Of a stretch of 64,000 nucleotides of DNA, positions 29,114 to 37,859 are shown piece after piece (the stretch's first letter is position 1; each line of letters opens with the position of its first letter). Location of the stretch: positions 1,736,001 through 1,800,000 of the forward strand of contig NZ_CP079863.1 in NCBI RefSeq assembly GCF_025263485.1. The letters are read 5' to 3'. Origin of the DNA: Mycobacterium sp. SMC-2. GTDB taxonomy: Bacteria; Actinomycetota; Actinomycetes; Mycobacteriales; Mycobacteriaceae. The notes below the pieces were generated by a model, which worked only from the letters and a program-made list of their open reading frames with translations, ran no database searches and was not told the origin of the DNA. A program made the translations under genes and the position numbers.

Positions 29114-31480
29114 TCACTTCTTCCGGGACAGTGCCCGGCGGTGCATCGGCGCGCGGCCCCGCGGCTGCTGCGGGGGCGGCAGCAGCGGCTTGCGCTCGCG
29201 CAGCGCAATGGTTTTCGGTGCGTCGGTGGTCAGGCTGACCTCCTCGCCCGCGTGCCGGATGGTGAGCGCGCCGCCCGGTCCGTCGCGCACCGTGTAGGTG
29301 ACGTCGGAATGGTTGACGTCGACCGTGACCCGGAAATCGCGCCACCGAAGCCGGAAACGCAGCCGCGAAATGCCGTCGGGCAGCGCGGGATCCAGCGACA
29401 GGATACCCTCGTCGTCGCGCAGGCCGCCGAAGCCGCCCACCAGCGCCGTCCAGGCGCCGGCCAGCGAGGCCATGTGCAAGCCGTCGCGGGTGTTGTGGTG
29501 CAGATCGCGCAGGTCGATCAGCCCGGCCTCATACGCGTAGTCGTGCGCCAATTCCAGGTGGCCGACCTCTGCGCACATCACCGCCTGGGTACAGGCGGAC
29601 AGCGACGAGTCGCGCACCATGCGTCGCTCGTAGTAGTCGACGTTGCGGGCCTTCTGTTCCGCGGTGAACGCGTGGCTCTGCCACTGCATCGCCAGCACCA
29701 GGTCGGCCTGCTTGATCACCTGCGCGGGATAGAGCCGCACGTATGGGTCGTGCAGCAGCAATGGGTAGGAGTGGTTCTCCTCGAAGTCCCACTCCGCCAG
29801 GGTGGTGAACCCTTCGCATTGCTGATGGACCCCAAGGCCGGCGTCGTAGGGGATGTTGGCGGCGTCGGCCGCGTCGCGCCAGGAAGCCGTCTCCTCGGTG
29901 GTGACCCCCATGGCCTGCGCCGCCTCGGGGTGGCGGTTGCAGGCCTCGGCGGCGGTGCGCAGGTTGTGCGCGGCCATCAGGTTGGTGAAGACGTTGTCCC
30001 GCACGATCGCCGTGTACTCGTCGGGTCCGGTGACTCCGTCGAGGTGCCAGACGCCGTGCCGATCGTGGTGACCGAGCGAGACCCACAGCCGTGCGGTCTC
30101 GACGAGCACCGCTAGCCCGCAATGCTTTTCGAGCTCCTCGTCACCCGTGACGACGCGGTACCGCTCGAAGGCCATGGCGATGTCGGCGTTGATGTGCCAG
30201 GCCGCTGTGCCCGCCGGCCAGTAGGCCGAGCACTCCTGTCCGCGGATGGTGCGCCAGGGAAAGCTGGCGCCCTTGAGGCCGAGCTCGGCCGCCCGATCCT
30301 TGGCGAGGTCCAGCGTCGACGCCCGCCACCGCAGCGCATCGGCCACCGCATGCGGCGCGGTGTAGGTGAGCACCGGCAGCACGTACCCTTCGGTGTCCCA
30401 GAAGGCGTGACCGTCGTAGCCGGTTCCGGTGAGCCCCTTGGCCGGGATCGAGCGGCGCTCGGCGCGCGCGCTGGCCTGCAACAGGTGGAAAAGCCCGAAC
30501 CGCACCGCCTGCTGGGCTTCGGGGTCGCCCTCGACCTCGACGTCCGCGCTGTCCCAGAAGTCGTCCAGGTAGGCCCGCTGCGACTTCAGCAACCCCTGCC
30601 ACCCGCTGTAGCGGGCGCTGTGGATGGCGGCGGCGGCCTGGTCGCGCAGGGCCGGACGCGAACGCATGCTCGACCAGCCATACGCCAAGTACTTCACGAT
30701 GCGCAGCTGTTGTCCGGGGCGCAGCCCGCAGATCACGGTGGTCCGCGCCAGGTCGTCGCGGGCGTCGGTGGAAAATTCGACGCGCCCCGGAACGTCGATC
30801 TCGTGGTCCATCGCGGCCGACATCATCAGGGCGCTGCTGCGGGTCCGGTGCATGAGAAGCGCTCCGGTGTCGGTGTTTTCGTGGTCGACTGCCACCAGCG
30901 GGCTCTCCAGAATGGCCGAAACCCGCGGGTCGCCGGAGGTCTGGGGTTGGTCCTCGTTGGTGACCAGTTCGGACTGCACCGTCACGCGAGCGAATTCGCC
31001 GACCGCTTCCACGACGTATTCGATGGCGGCGACACCGCGCTGGGCCAGCGACACCAGGCGGGTGGACACCAGCTTGATCTCCTTGCCCGCGGGGGAGCGC
31101 CAATGCGCTTCGCGGGTCATCGTTCCGGCCCGCATGTCGAGAACCCGTTCGTGCGAGATCAATTCGCCGTAGCGGACGTCGAACGGCTCGTCCTCGACGA
31201 GCAGGCGGATGATCTTGCCGTTGGTGACGTCGACGATCGTCTGGCCGGCCTCCGGGTAGCCGTAGCCGGCCTCCGCGTAGGGCAGCGGCCGGATCTCGTA
31301 TAAGGAGTTCAGGTAGGTGCCGGGCAGGCCGTAGGGCTCACCCTCGTCGAGGTTGCCGCGTAGCCCGATGTGGCCGTTGGACAAGGTGAACAGCGACTCG
31401 GACTGGGCCAGGATGTTCAGGTCGAGCTTCGTTTCGTAGACATGCCATGGATCGACGGGAAACGATTCGTCGGTGATCAT
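29114..31480 (-). CDS. Glycoside hydrolase family 65 protein (disaccharide phosphorylase type)
   Basis: A 788-residue cytoplasmic enzyme of family GH65, which contains trehalose and maltose phosphorylases and related hydrolases. The N-terminal beta domain includes [20 protein letters not shown]; the catalytic barrel has [19 protein letters not shown] and [18 protein letters not shown], in which the GPDEY glutamate is the general acid. A C-terminal beta sandwich follows and the last 40 residues are basic and proline-rich. It overlaps the upstream phosphoglucomutase gene by four bases (ATGA). That partner suggests phosphorolysis of an alpha-linked disaccharide to beta-glucose-1-phosphate, then conversion to glucose-6-phosphate. 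Counterpart of Rv3401; the exact sugar is not known. Confidence 0.93.
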   Translation of the reverse strand: MITDESFPVDPWHVYETKLDLNILAQSESLFTLSNGHIGLRGNLDEGEPYGLPGTYLNSLYEIRPLPYAEAGYGYPEAGQTIVDVTNGKIIRLLVEDEPFDVRYGELISHERVLDMRAGTMTREAHWRSPAGKEIKLVSTRLVSLAQRGVAAIEYVVEAVGEFARVTVQSELVTNEDQPQTSGDPRVSAILESPLVAVDHENTDTGALLMHRTRSSALMMSAAMDHEIDVPGRVEFSTDARDDLARTTVICGLRPGQQLRIVKYLAYGWSSMRSRPALRDQAAAAIHSARYSGWQGLLKSQRAYLDDFWDSADVEVEGDPEAQQAVRFGLFHLLQASARAERRSIPAKGLTGTGYDGHAFWDTEGYVLPVLTYTAPHAVADALRWRASTLDLAKDRAAELGLKGASFPWRTIRGQECSAYWPAGTAAWHINADIAMAFERYRVVTGDEELEKHCGLAVLVETARLWVSLGHHDRHGVWHLDGVTGPDEYTAIVRDNVFTNLMAAHNLRTAAEACNRHPEAAQAMGVTTEETASWRDAADAANIPYDAGLGVHQQCEGFTTLAEWDFEENHSYPLLLHDPYVRLYPAQVIKQADLVLAMQWQSHAFTAEQKARNVDYYERRMVRDSSLSACTQAVMCAEVGHLELAHDYAYEAGLIDLRDLHHNTRDGLHMASLAGAWTALVGGFGGLRDDEGILSLDPALPDGISRLRFRLRWRDFRVTVDVNHSDVTYTVRDGPGGALTIRHAGEEVSLTTDAPKTIALRERKPLLPPPQQPRGRAPMHRRALSRKK

Positions 31481-32217
31481 GACGGCAGCAGCTCGGCGAG
31501 GTCGGTGACCACCACGTCGGCGCCGTTGCGCCGCAGATCGTCGGCCTGACCCACTCGGTCGACGCCCACCACGAAGCCGAAGTGGCCGGCATGTCCGGCC
31601 TGCACGCCCGAGATCGCGTCCTCGAACACGGCCGCGGCGCCGGCGCCGACGCCGAGCAACTCGGCGCCGCGCAGGTAGGAGTCCGGCGCCGGCTTACCGG
31701 CGATGTGCTCGTCGCGCAGCCTGACGCCGTCCACTCGCTGCTGGATGAATCGGTCCAGGCCGGTGATCTCCAGGACGTCGCGGGTGTTGGCGCTCGAGGA
31801 CACCACGGCGATTCCCAGCCCCGCCGCCGAGGCCGCCTCCAGGTATCGCCGCGAGCCCTCGAAGACCTCGACGCCGTCCTTGCGCAGGATCCGTTGGAAC
31901 ATTTCGTTCTTGCGGTTGCCCAGGCCGTATACCGTCTCGGCGGCTGGCGGGTCGTCGGGGCTGCCGTCGGGCAGATCGATCCCGCGGCTCTGCAGAAAGG
32001 AACGGACCCCGTCCTCGCGCTTCTTGCCGTCGACATACAGGCGGTAGTCGGCGGCCGCATCGAAGGGCACGAATTCCTCCCCGGTGCGTTGGGCCCGCTC
32101 GCAGAGGTAGTCGTCGAACATGGCCTTCCAGGCCTTGGTGTGCACGCTGGCGGTGTCGGTGAGCACGCCGTCGAGGTCGAACAGACAGGCGTGCACCTTC
32201 TCTGGCAGACCCAGCAC
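31477..32217 (-). CDS. Beta-phosphoglucomutase-like HAD hydrolase
   Basis: A 246-residue HAD-superfamily enzyme. Motif [11 protein letters not shown] contains the nucleophile aspartate, [13 protein letters not shown] is motif [11 protein letters not shown] contains the lysine of motif III and [12 protein letters not shown] gives the acidic motif IV. The helical cap domain about residues 25-110 fits beta-phosphoglucomutases, which turn beta-glucose-1-phosphate into glucose-6-phosphate. GTG 32217 is the first start in a frame whose similarity begins at [12 protein letters not shown]. It is translated ahead of the GH65 gene with a four-base overlap. Counterpart of Rv3400. Confidence 0.92.
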   Translation of the reverse strand: MLGLPEKVHACLFDLDGVLTDTASVHTKAWKAMFDDYLCERAQRTGEEFVPFDAAADYRLYVDGKKREDGVRSFLQSRGIDLPDGSPDDPPAAETVYGLGNRKNEMFQRILRKDGVEVFEGSRRYLEAASAAGLGIAVVSSSANTRDVLEITGLDRFIQQRVDGVRLRDEHIAGKPAPDSYLRGAELLGVGAGAAAVFEDAISGVQAGHAGHFGFVVGVDRVGQADDLRRNGADVVVTDLAELLPS

Positions 32218-32293
32218 GGCGGATCCTCACTGTCGGGGTTGTTGGCCGCTACCAGTTCACCATGCCCGCCCCGGTGCTGAGAAAAGTCCGCGC

Positions 32294-32707
32294 TTACCGG
32301 GGAACAAACGTGCCCGACAGGTGCTCCGCCAGTGGCGCCAACGCCGCGCGATCGAAGTAGACGTCGTTGCGGCTCAGCCGATCGCCCCGCGCCAAAGCCA
32401 AGTCCATACCGTCGATTTCGACCTCGGCGTCGTCGTCTGTGCAACGGAATTTGGCACGCCAGAGGACCGCGGCGCCTTCGTCGTCGCGCAACGGATACGC
32501 CTCGCGCAAAGTCCAGTGCATCTGCCAGCGGTCGAAGAGCTTCGTCAGGTAGCGGCGCATCGCGTCGGAACCCTGCACAAAGCCGCGGGTGTTCGGGTCG
32601 CGGTAGCGGACGTCGGCGGTATAGCAGTCGACGACACGTTCGACTTCCTGGGTGTTCCACGCTTCGAGAAGCCGTCCTGCCAGCTCGATTGTGCGCTCGC
32701 GGTCCAT
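32294..32707 (-). CDS. SnoaL/NTF2-like protein
   Basis: A 137-residue protein with the cone-shaped NTF2/SnoaL-like pattern: an N-terminal helix pair ERTIELAGRLLEAWNTQEVE, VDCYTADVRYRDPNTRGFVQ, an RYLTKLFDRW helix, then strands LREAYPLRDDEGAAVLWRAK and a final SRNDVYFDRAAL. Members include ketosteroid isomerases, polyketide cyclases and many uncharacterised hydrolases. The Asp and Tyr residues that might act in catalysis are present but cannot be assigned to a reaction. It is divergent from a TetR gene, and two matching palindromes lie between the two starts. No signal peptide. Confidence 0.85.
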   Translation of the reverse strand: MDRERTIELAGRLLEAWNTQEVERVVDCYTADVRYRDPNTRGFVQGSDAMRRYLTKLFDRWQMHWTLREAYPLRDDEGAAVLWRAKFRCTDDDAEVEIDGMDLALARGDRLSRNDVYFDRAALAPLAEHLSGTFVPR

Positions 32708-32717
32708 CGCCGTCTCC

Positions 32718-32752
32718 AGAGTAATACTCTTGTTGTCTAGAGTAGTACTCTA
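32718..32752. promoter_or_regulatory. Two palindromic operators between SnoaL-like and TetR genes
   Basis: AGAGTAATACTCT (32718-32730) and TAGAGTAGTACTCTA (32738-32752) are perfect odd-length palindromes whose centres are 21 bases apart, two helical turns. They fill the 50-base divergent gap, the second ending five bases before the regulator ATG. They should bind the TetR protein at 32758 as a pair of dimers on one DNA face. Confidence 0.88.
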
Positions 32753-32757
32753 ACAGC

Positions 32758-33369
32758 ATGGCAGCGACCCCGGCAACCGTTCGCACCGGCGACCGCCGGG
32801 CGGCGATCATCGAGGCAGCGCTCAATCGGTTTCTCGTTCAAGGCCTCAACGCGACATCGTTGCGGCAGATTCAGTCCGACGCGCGGGTCAGCAACGGCAG
32901 CCTCTTTCACCATTTCCCTAGCAAGGAGGTGCTCGCGGCCGCGGTCTATGTCGACTGCGTGAGCCGTTACCAGCAGGCCTTCCTCGCCGAGCTGGGGCGG
33001 TATGAGGATGCGGAGACCGCCGTGCGCACCATCGTCGATATGCACCTCCGTTGGTGTGTCGATCACCCCCAGATGGCGCGATTCCTCATCACGATGACCG
33101 AGCCGGCAGTGCTGCGGGCCGCCGAGAGCGAGCTGACGCGGCTGAACGAGCGGTTCGCCACCGCACTGCATTCGTGGTGGCGCCCACACGCCCACTATGG
33201 GACCTTGCGACCACTGAGCCCGGCCCACAGTCAGGCACTGTGGCTGGGTCCGGCCCAGGAGTTGGTGCGTTCCTGGTTGCTGGGGGTCATCAAGGATCCG
33301 CCGGGCGCGAGCGATGTAGAGGTCCTCGCCGACGCGGCGTGGCTCTGCCTGCGCGCCAGCACCTCTTAG
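32758..33369 (+). CDS. TetR family regulator, divergent from the SnoaL-like gene
   Basis: A 203-residue TetR protein. The helix-turn-helix lies at about residues 12-60 (RRAAIIEAALNRFLVQGLNA, TSLRQIQSDARVSNGSLFHH, FPSKEVLA). The C-terminal ligand-binding part has HLRWCVDHPQMARFLITMTE, resembling regulators of the AcrR type. ATG 32758 is immediately downstream of the operator pair, so autoregulation is probable. The last four bases overlap the end of the convergent small membrane protein gene (33366). The ligand is unknown. Confidence 0.91.
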   Translation: MAATPATVRTGDRRAAIIEAALNRFLVQGLNATSLRQIQSDARVSNGSLFHHFPSKEVLAAAVYVDCVSRYQQAFLAELGRYEDAETAVRTIVDMHLRWCVDHPQMARFLITMTEPAVLRAAESELTRLNERFATALHSWWRPHAHYGTLRPLSPAHSQALWLGPAQELVRSWLLGVIKDPPGASDVEVLADAAWLCLRASTS

Positions 33370-33764
33370 GCACGCGCCCCGCGCCGGACCGGAAGCCAGC
33401 AGGCCGCCAACGGCACAGTGGTGAGCAGTCCGAGCGCGACCACGCCAGCCAGGTGCTCGCGCTCGTCACGCATGGTCACGGCCATGGCGAACATGGCGGC
33501 GAAGTGCGCGGAGTTGGCGGTGAGATTGAAATCCAGGAACAGCCGGTTGGCGAGCGGGGCCCGCGCCGAGGCGAACAGGAACAGCGCCCAGACGATGTAG
33601 ACGGTGGAGAACATGACGGCTATCGGGTGGCCGCCACCGCCCCAGTCGAAGAGAGCGTTGGCCCGATCGGTGATTGCGAACACCAGGTCGGGCACGAAGA
33701 AGAGCAGGTACCCGACCGCGGTCAGCCGGATCATCACCGGCAGCCACGACGCCGCGCGGTTCAT
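33366..33764 (-). CDS. Small four-helix membrane protein at the end of the exporter operon
   Basis: A 132-residue membrane protein with four hydrophobic segments: about 8-30 (LPVMIRLTAVGYLLFFVPDL), 45-65 (PIAVMFSTVYIVWALFLFAS), 75-95 (FNLTANSAHFAAMFAMAV) and 103-125 (GVVALGLLTTVPLAACWLPV). No recognised family. ATG 33764 is chosen because it overlaps the stop of the upstream hydrolase gene by four bases, as do all other junctions in this operon; the frame is open further upstream but there it runs inside the hydrolase gene. It is the fifth and last gene of the operon that begins at 37780. Confidence 0.78.
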   Translation of the reverse strand: MNRAASWLPVMIRLTAVGYLLFFVPDLVFAITDRANALFDWGGGGHPIAVMFSTVYIVWALFLFASARAPLANRLFLDFNLTANSAHFAAMFAMAVTMRDEREHLAGVVALGLLTTVPLAACWLPVRRGARA

Positions 33765-34651
33765 CTTCCGGTGCTTTGCCGGATGATCCGGGCCATCTCG
33801 GCTGGGCGCTCGAGCGCCGAGAAATGGCCCGCGCCGGGCACAATGCTGGTTTCGCCGCTCCCGAGCCGGCGAGCGACGTCCGCTCGCTCCGCCGGACGCG
33901 ACCAATCGTGCTCGCTGTAGGCCAGCGTGACGGGTGCCGTCACCTGCGGGTAGCGATCTTTCGCGTCGACGAACCCGGTGAGGCTGCGCATGACGGCCCG
34001 GTTCACGGTCGGGTAGCCGCGCCGACGTCCGCTGCGTCGCAGCTCGGTGAGGAAGTCCTTCGGCAGCGCGTGGCGGTCGGCGAAGCCGCCGGCCAGCACG
34101 CCTTCGAGGATGAGGCGGTTTTCCAGCCGGGCGAAGACCGGTCCGGAGCTGGGCAGGCGGACGCCCGCGCCGATCACCCGGGCGAACCAGTTGCCGCGCT
34201 CCAGGCCGCTTGGGTAGTCGTAGGGATTGAAGGCGACGACGTGGCGCACGCTGTCCAGCTCGATCGAGGCCGACAACGCGAGCGCGGCGCCCATCGATTC
34301 GCCGGCCAGCGTGACGTCACGCAGGTCGAGAGTTTCGACGAATTCGACGACGGCGCCGCGTGTTTCCGGCTCGCCGTAGCGCGCGCCGGGGACGATGTCG
34401 GACCACCCCATTCCGGGAAGATCGAGCGCGTACACCGTGAAGTCGTCCCACAGCGCGGGCACGACCCGCTGGAAGTAGTCGAGCTGGGTGCGCACGGTGT
34501 GCAGCAGGACGAGCGGTGGGCCGGTCCCCGTCGTGAAGTAACGCAACCGGGATCCGTCGGACCGCTGGAAGAACTTCACCTCGCCGTGACCGCCGCTCCA
34601 CGTCATCGTGTAGCGCTGGTCGGCAGTCTCGTTGGGCCGCAAGGCATTCAT
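33761..34651 (-). CDS. Alpha/beta hydrolase of the exporter/methyltransferase operon
   Basis: A 296-residue alpha/beta hydrolase. LVLLHTVRTQLDYFQRVVPA gives the oxyanion region but in place of the usual HGxP it reads LHTVRT. LAGESMGAALALS holds the nucleophile serine (GESMG), YSEHDWSRPAER the acidic residue and GAGHFSALERPAEMARII the histidine. Members of this kind include haloalkane dehalogenase-like, epoxide hydrolase-like and ester hydrolases; the Ser nucleophile favours an esterase, lipase or thioesterase-like role. It starts at ATG 34651, overlapping the upstream methyltransferase by four bases. Substrate unknown. Confidence 0.88.
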   Translation of the reverse strand: MNALRPNETADQRYTMTWSGGHGEVKFFQRSDGSRLRYFTTGTGPPLVLLHTVRTQLDYFQRVVPALWDDFTVYALDLPGMGWSDIVPGARYGEPETRGAVVEFVETLDLRDVTLAGESMGAALALSASIELDSVRHVVAFNPYDYPSGLERGNWFARVIGAGVRLPSSGPVFARLENRLILEGVLAGGFADRHALPKDFLTELRRSGRRRGYPTVNRAVMRSLTGFVDAKDRYPQVTAPVTLAYSEHDWSRPAERADVARRLGSGETSIVPGAGHFSALERPAEMARIIRQSTGR

Positions 34652-35451
34652 CGTGTGCTCACCGCCTGAATGGCCCGAAGCCGTCCGTCGGCCAGGGCGC
34701 GGGTGAGGTTTTCGGCCTTGCGCCGGAAGTCGGGGACGAAGGCGTGCAGGCTCAGGGGGCCGGCGGGCTGGGCCAGCACGGTTTGCATGAGTGCGGCCGC
34801 CTGCTCGGTGAGGTCGTTCCAGCGTTCGACGGCGAACCCGGCGGACTCGACGGCGGCGCGCAACTCGTCGGCGCTGACCAGATGGCTGCGGGAGGGTTGG
34901 TCGGCCCATGGCAGGGGATAGTCGAGTCTGCCGTGTTTTCCTGTCGTGATGTCCCACAGGGCGAGCCGTCCGCCGACCTTGAGGACTCGGCGCGCTTCGG
35001 TGTAGAGGCGGGCCTTGTCAGCCACATTCATCTGGACATGCTGGCTGATGGCGACGTCGAAAGTGTCGTCGGCGAAAGGTAATTCGGTCACGTCGGCCTG
35101 GTGAACGTCGATGAGGCCGTCGAGGCCGACAAGGCGATTGAGCCAACGCGCCGTATCGCAGTATTCGTCAGTGAGATCCACCGTGGTAACCCGGCAGCCA
35201 TAGCGGTCGGCGACGTATCGGGCGGTGCCGCCGATCCCGCTGCCGGCGTCGAGCACTTTGCTTTCACCGGCGATGCCGACCAGGCCTACGAGTTGGCTTG
35301 TCGCCACCCGGCCCATGGTGTGGAAGTCTTCCAGCAGGCCCAGATCGGTGGGGGCGAGGCGGCCGAGGTCCTTTCCGGCGGACAGCAGCGCCTGCTCGAT
35401 GTTGTTCTGCGACAGTCCGGTTGAGTACTGGTCCGGAATCGTGTCGTTCAT
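34648..35451 (-). CDS. SAM-dependent methyltransferase 1 of the operon
   Basis: A 267-residue class I methyltransferase of the UbiE/sarcosine-dimethylglycine type. VLDAGSGIGGTARYVADRYG (about residues 66-85) is motif I, TTVDLTDEYC contains the acidic residue that holds the ribose, and ADVTELPFADDTFDVAISQH is the next motif. The N-terminal part LGRLAPTDLGLLEDFHTMGR resembles methyltransferases acting on small or lipid-like substrates. ATG 35451 overlaps the upstream methyltransferase stop by four bases. Together with methyltransferase 2 it could modify one small molecule in succession. Confidence 0.9.
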   Translation of the reverse strand: MNDTIPDQYSTGLSQNNIEQALLSAGKDLGRLAPTDLGLLEDFHTMGRVATSQLVGLVGIAGESKVLDAGSGIGGTARYVADRYGCRVTTVDLTDEYCDTARWLNRLVGLDGLIDVHQADVTELPFADDTFDVAISQHVQMNVADKARLYTEARRVLKVGGRLALWDITTGKHGRLDYPLPWADQPSRSHLVSADELRAAVESAGFAVERWNDLTEQAAALMQTVLAQPAGPLSLHAFVPDFRRKAENLTRALADGRLRAIQAVSTR

Positions 35452-36266
35452 GGCCGCACCCGCGCCCAAGCGGTGATCAACGGGGGCATCGTGATGAAGG
35501 CGTTGGCCGCGAGCGCTTCCCGCTGAAATTGCGGCACGAAGTTGTCGATGTCGCTCACCTCCTCGATGACGAAGCCGCCCTGTTCCGCGACGGGGGACAC
35601 CAACCGCCAGACTTCCGCGGCGTAGGCGAGGATGTCGGCGTCGGCGGCGGTGCCGACCGGCGTCCCCTGGGTCAGGCGCGGCGCGCCCAGGCCGGCGTCG
35701 GTGAAGACGGTGTGCAGCGTGGTGCCGAACCGCGCGGACAGGCCCAACGCCTCGAACGCGCGGACGATGCCCGCCGACACCCGCCCGAACAGCGGCAGGT
35801 CCGGGATGGCGCGCGTCGCGGTGATGTCGTTCTCGGAGAACGCGACGACGCCGCCCGGGCGCACGAACGAGCTCAGGTGCCGCAGCGTGCCGGCCGGGTC
35901 GGGCAGGTGCATGAGGATCAGCCGGCCGATCACCGCGTCCACCGGTTCGTCCAGTGTGATCGCATCGACGGCGTCCTGTGTGAAACGCACTGTGCGCAGG
36001 CCTTGCTCGGTGGCACGGGCGCGGGCGAGCTCGACCATCGCGGGCGCGGCGTCCACCCCGAGGACACGCCCGGTCGGGCCCACCAGCCGAGCGGCGATGA
36101 ACGACACGTCACCGGGGCCGCAGCCGATATCGAGCACCCGCATGCCCGGCCGCAGCCCGGCGAGTCGCAGTGCGTGCTCGGTGTAGTCGTTGTACAGCCG
36201 CCCCTGCAGGAGGAGTCGCCGCACCTCCACGTCGGCGTGGCCGAGGACATAGGTGCTGTCGCTCAT
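35448..36266 (-). CDS. SAM-dependent methyltransferase 2 of the operon
   Basis: A 272-residue class I methyltransferase. RVLDIGCGPGDVSFIAARLV (about residues 43-62) is motif I, GVDAAPAMVELARARA binds the ribose, and DAVIGRLILMHLPDPAGTLR and LSSFVRPGGVVAFSENDI follow. It belongs to the same broad class as methyltransferase 1 but is a different subfamily, so not a recent duplicate. ATG 36266 overlaps the exporter stop by four bases. Similar proteins methylate small natural products, quinones or phenols; no specific substrate can be named. Confidence 0.9.
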   Translation of the reverse strand: MSDSTYVLGHADVEVRRLLLQGRLYNDYTEHALRLAGLRPGMRVLDIGCGPGDVSFIAARLVGPTGRVLGVDAAPAMVELARARATEQGLRTVRFTQDAVDAITLDEPVDAVIGRLILMHLPDPAGTLRHLSSFVRPGGVVAFSENDITATRAIPDLPLFGRVSAGIVRAFEALGLSARFGTTLHTVFTDAGLGAPRLTQGTPVGTAADADILAYAAEVWRLVSPVAEQGGFVIEEVSDIDNFVPQFQREALAANAFITMPPLITAWARVRP

Positions 36267-37780
36267 GGGAGTTTCCTATCGGTTTGACGTGCCGGCAGTA
36301 ACCAGCCGACGACGATCGCGGCGCCCAGCGCTATGCCGGCGCAGACCAGCGAGCTCACCTGAAGGCCGTCCAGAAACGCGCGATCGACCGCGGCGCGGAC
36401 GCCGCCGGCTTGTTGGGCGGGCAGCTGCTCGATTACCCGGTGCGCCAATGCCATTGAATGCCGCATGGCCTCGGCGGGCAGGCCGGTCAAGGCGGACGCG
36501 CCGAGGTGTCCCGAGTACACCGAGGCGAAGATGCTGCCGGCGATGGCGACCCCGAGCGTGCCCCCGAGTTCGCGCGTGGTGTCATTGACGGCCGAGCCGA
36601 CCCCGGCCTTGTCGACGGACAGCGATCCCATGATCGCCTCGGTGGCCGGGGAAACGGTCAGGCCGAGCCCGCCGCCGAGCAGCAGCATCTGTGTGGCGAT
36701 CTGGGTGTACGGCGTGGCGGCGTCGGCCGTGGACGCCCACGCCAGCCCGGCGGCGAATACGGTCAGGCCGGTGGCGACGACGGCGGTGGTGCCGACCAGT
36801 TCGACCAGCCGGGGCCCCGCAATGCTGGCCAGGGCGGTGGAGACCGCGACCGGCAGCAGCCGCACCCCGCTCTGAAAAGCGGTGTAGTCCTTGATGAATT
36901 GGAAGTACTGGGTGATGACGAAGATGAAGCCGAACAACGTCAGGAACCCGGCCGTCACGGCCAGGCTGCCGCCGGAGAACCGGCGGTTGACGAACACCGA
37001 GACGTCCAGCATGGGGTGGGTGCTGCGCCGCTCCCAGAGTGCGAATGCGACGAGGATAGTTGCAGCCAAAGCGAACCCGCTTGCAGTCCGGACGTTGGTC
37101 CATCCCCAGGTCGGCGCCTGGATGACCGTGTAGACCAGCGTCGTGATGCCGGCCGCGGACAGGATCAGGCCGGGGACGTCGACGCGTGGTGCCGCCGCGT
37201 CGCGCGAGGTCGGCACGAACAGGGCGCCCCCGGCGATGGCCAGCGCGGCGATCGGGATGTTCACCATGAAGATCGAGCCCCACCAGAAGTGCTCGAGCAG
37301 CCAGCCGCCGCTGATCGGCCCCACTGCCACCCCGACGCCGACCATCGCCGCCCACAGGCCGATCGCCTTGGCGCGCGCCGCCGGTTCGGTGAAGATGTTG
37401 GTGATCAGGCCCAGCGTGGTCGGGAAGATCACCGCCGCGCCCACCCCCATGGCGGCGCGTGCCGCGATGAGCGCGTCCGCCGAATTTACCTGTGCCGCAA
37501 CGGCGGAGGTCGCCGCGAACAATGCGAGCCCGGAGTTCAGCCAGCCCCGCCTGCCGTAGCGGTCGCTAAGGCTGCCCGCCGAGAGCAGCAGGCCGGACAT
37601 CACCAGGGTGTAGGCGTCGACGATCCATTGCAGTTGCGCGGTGTCGGCGCCGAGCTCGCGCGACAGGGTGGGCAGTGCGACGTTGACGATGGTGGCGTCG
37701 ACGCTGATGACGAAGACGCCGAGGCAGATGACGGCGAGCGCGGGGATCGGGTGGTTCCGCAATACGGGTTCGGTACGCAT
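36263..37780 (-). CDS. Drug:H+ antiporter of the MFS DHA2 (EmrB/QacA) type
   Basis: A 505-residue, 14-helix major facilitator transporter. AVICLGVFVISVDATIVNVA at the start (helix 1, motif D1), LSDRYGRRGWLNSGL (motif A) and WAAMVGVGVAVGPISGGWLL (motif C, the antiporter motif) place it in the DHA2 family that exports drugs, dyes and secondary metabolites. The C-terminal hydrophobic region keeps IALGAAIVVGWLLPAR. ATG 37780 is preferred over a TTG at 37816 because transporter similarity begins at RNHPIPALAV. It is the first gene of an operon of five with four-base overlaps and is divergent from the HxlR regulator. Confidence 0.92.
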   Translation of the reverse strand: MRTEPVLRNHPIPALAVICLGVFVISVDATIVNVALPTLSRELGADTAQLQWIVDAYTLVMSGLLLSAGSLSDRYGRRGWLNSGLALFAATSAVAAQVNSADALIAARAAMGVGAAVIFPTTLGLITNIFTEPAARAKAIGLWAAMVGVGVAVGPISGGWLLEHFWWGSIFMVNIPIAALAIAGGALFVPTSRDAAAPRVDVPGLILSAAGITTLVYTVIQAPTWGWTNVRTASGFALAATILVAFALWERRSTHPMLDVSVFVNRRFSGGSLAVTAGFLTLFGFIFVITQYFQFIKDYTAFQSGVRLLPVAVSTALASIAGPRLVELVGTTAVVATGLTVFAAGLAWASTADAATPYTQIATQMLLLGGGLGLTVSPATEAIMGSLSVDKAGVGSAVNDTTRELGGTLGVAIAGSIFASVYSGHLGASALTGLPAEAMRHSMALAHRVIEQLPAQQAGGVRAAVDRAFLDGLQVSSLVCAGIALGAAIVVGWLLPARQTDRKLP

Positions 37781-37859
37781 GAACAAGATGGTAAAGTCGA
37801 TAGACAAATAAATCAAGTAGTAAGTAGAAAAAGATGTCTAGCCTTGGTAGGGTGGCCTG
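37781..37859. promoter_or_regulatory. AT-rich divergent promoter region of exporter operon and HxlR regulator
   Basis: A 79-base gap of markedly low GC, with AAGTCGATAGACAAATAAAT near 37796 and AAGTAGTAAGTAGAAAAAGA following. HxlR proteins usually bind such AT-rich divergent promoters. No clean palindrome was found, so the exact operator is not placed. Confidence 0.6.
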
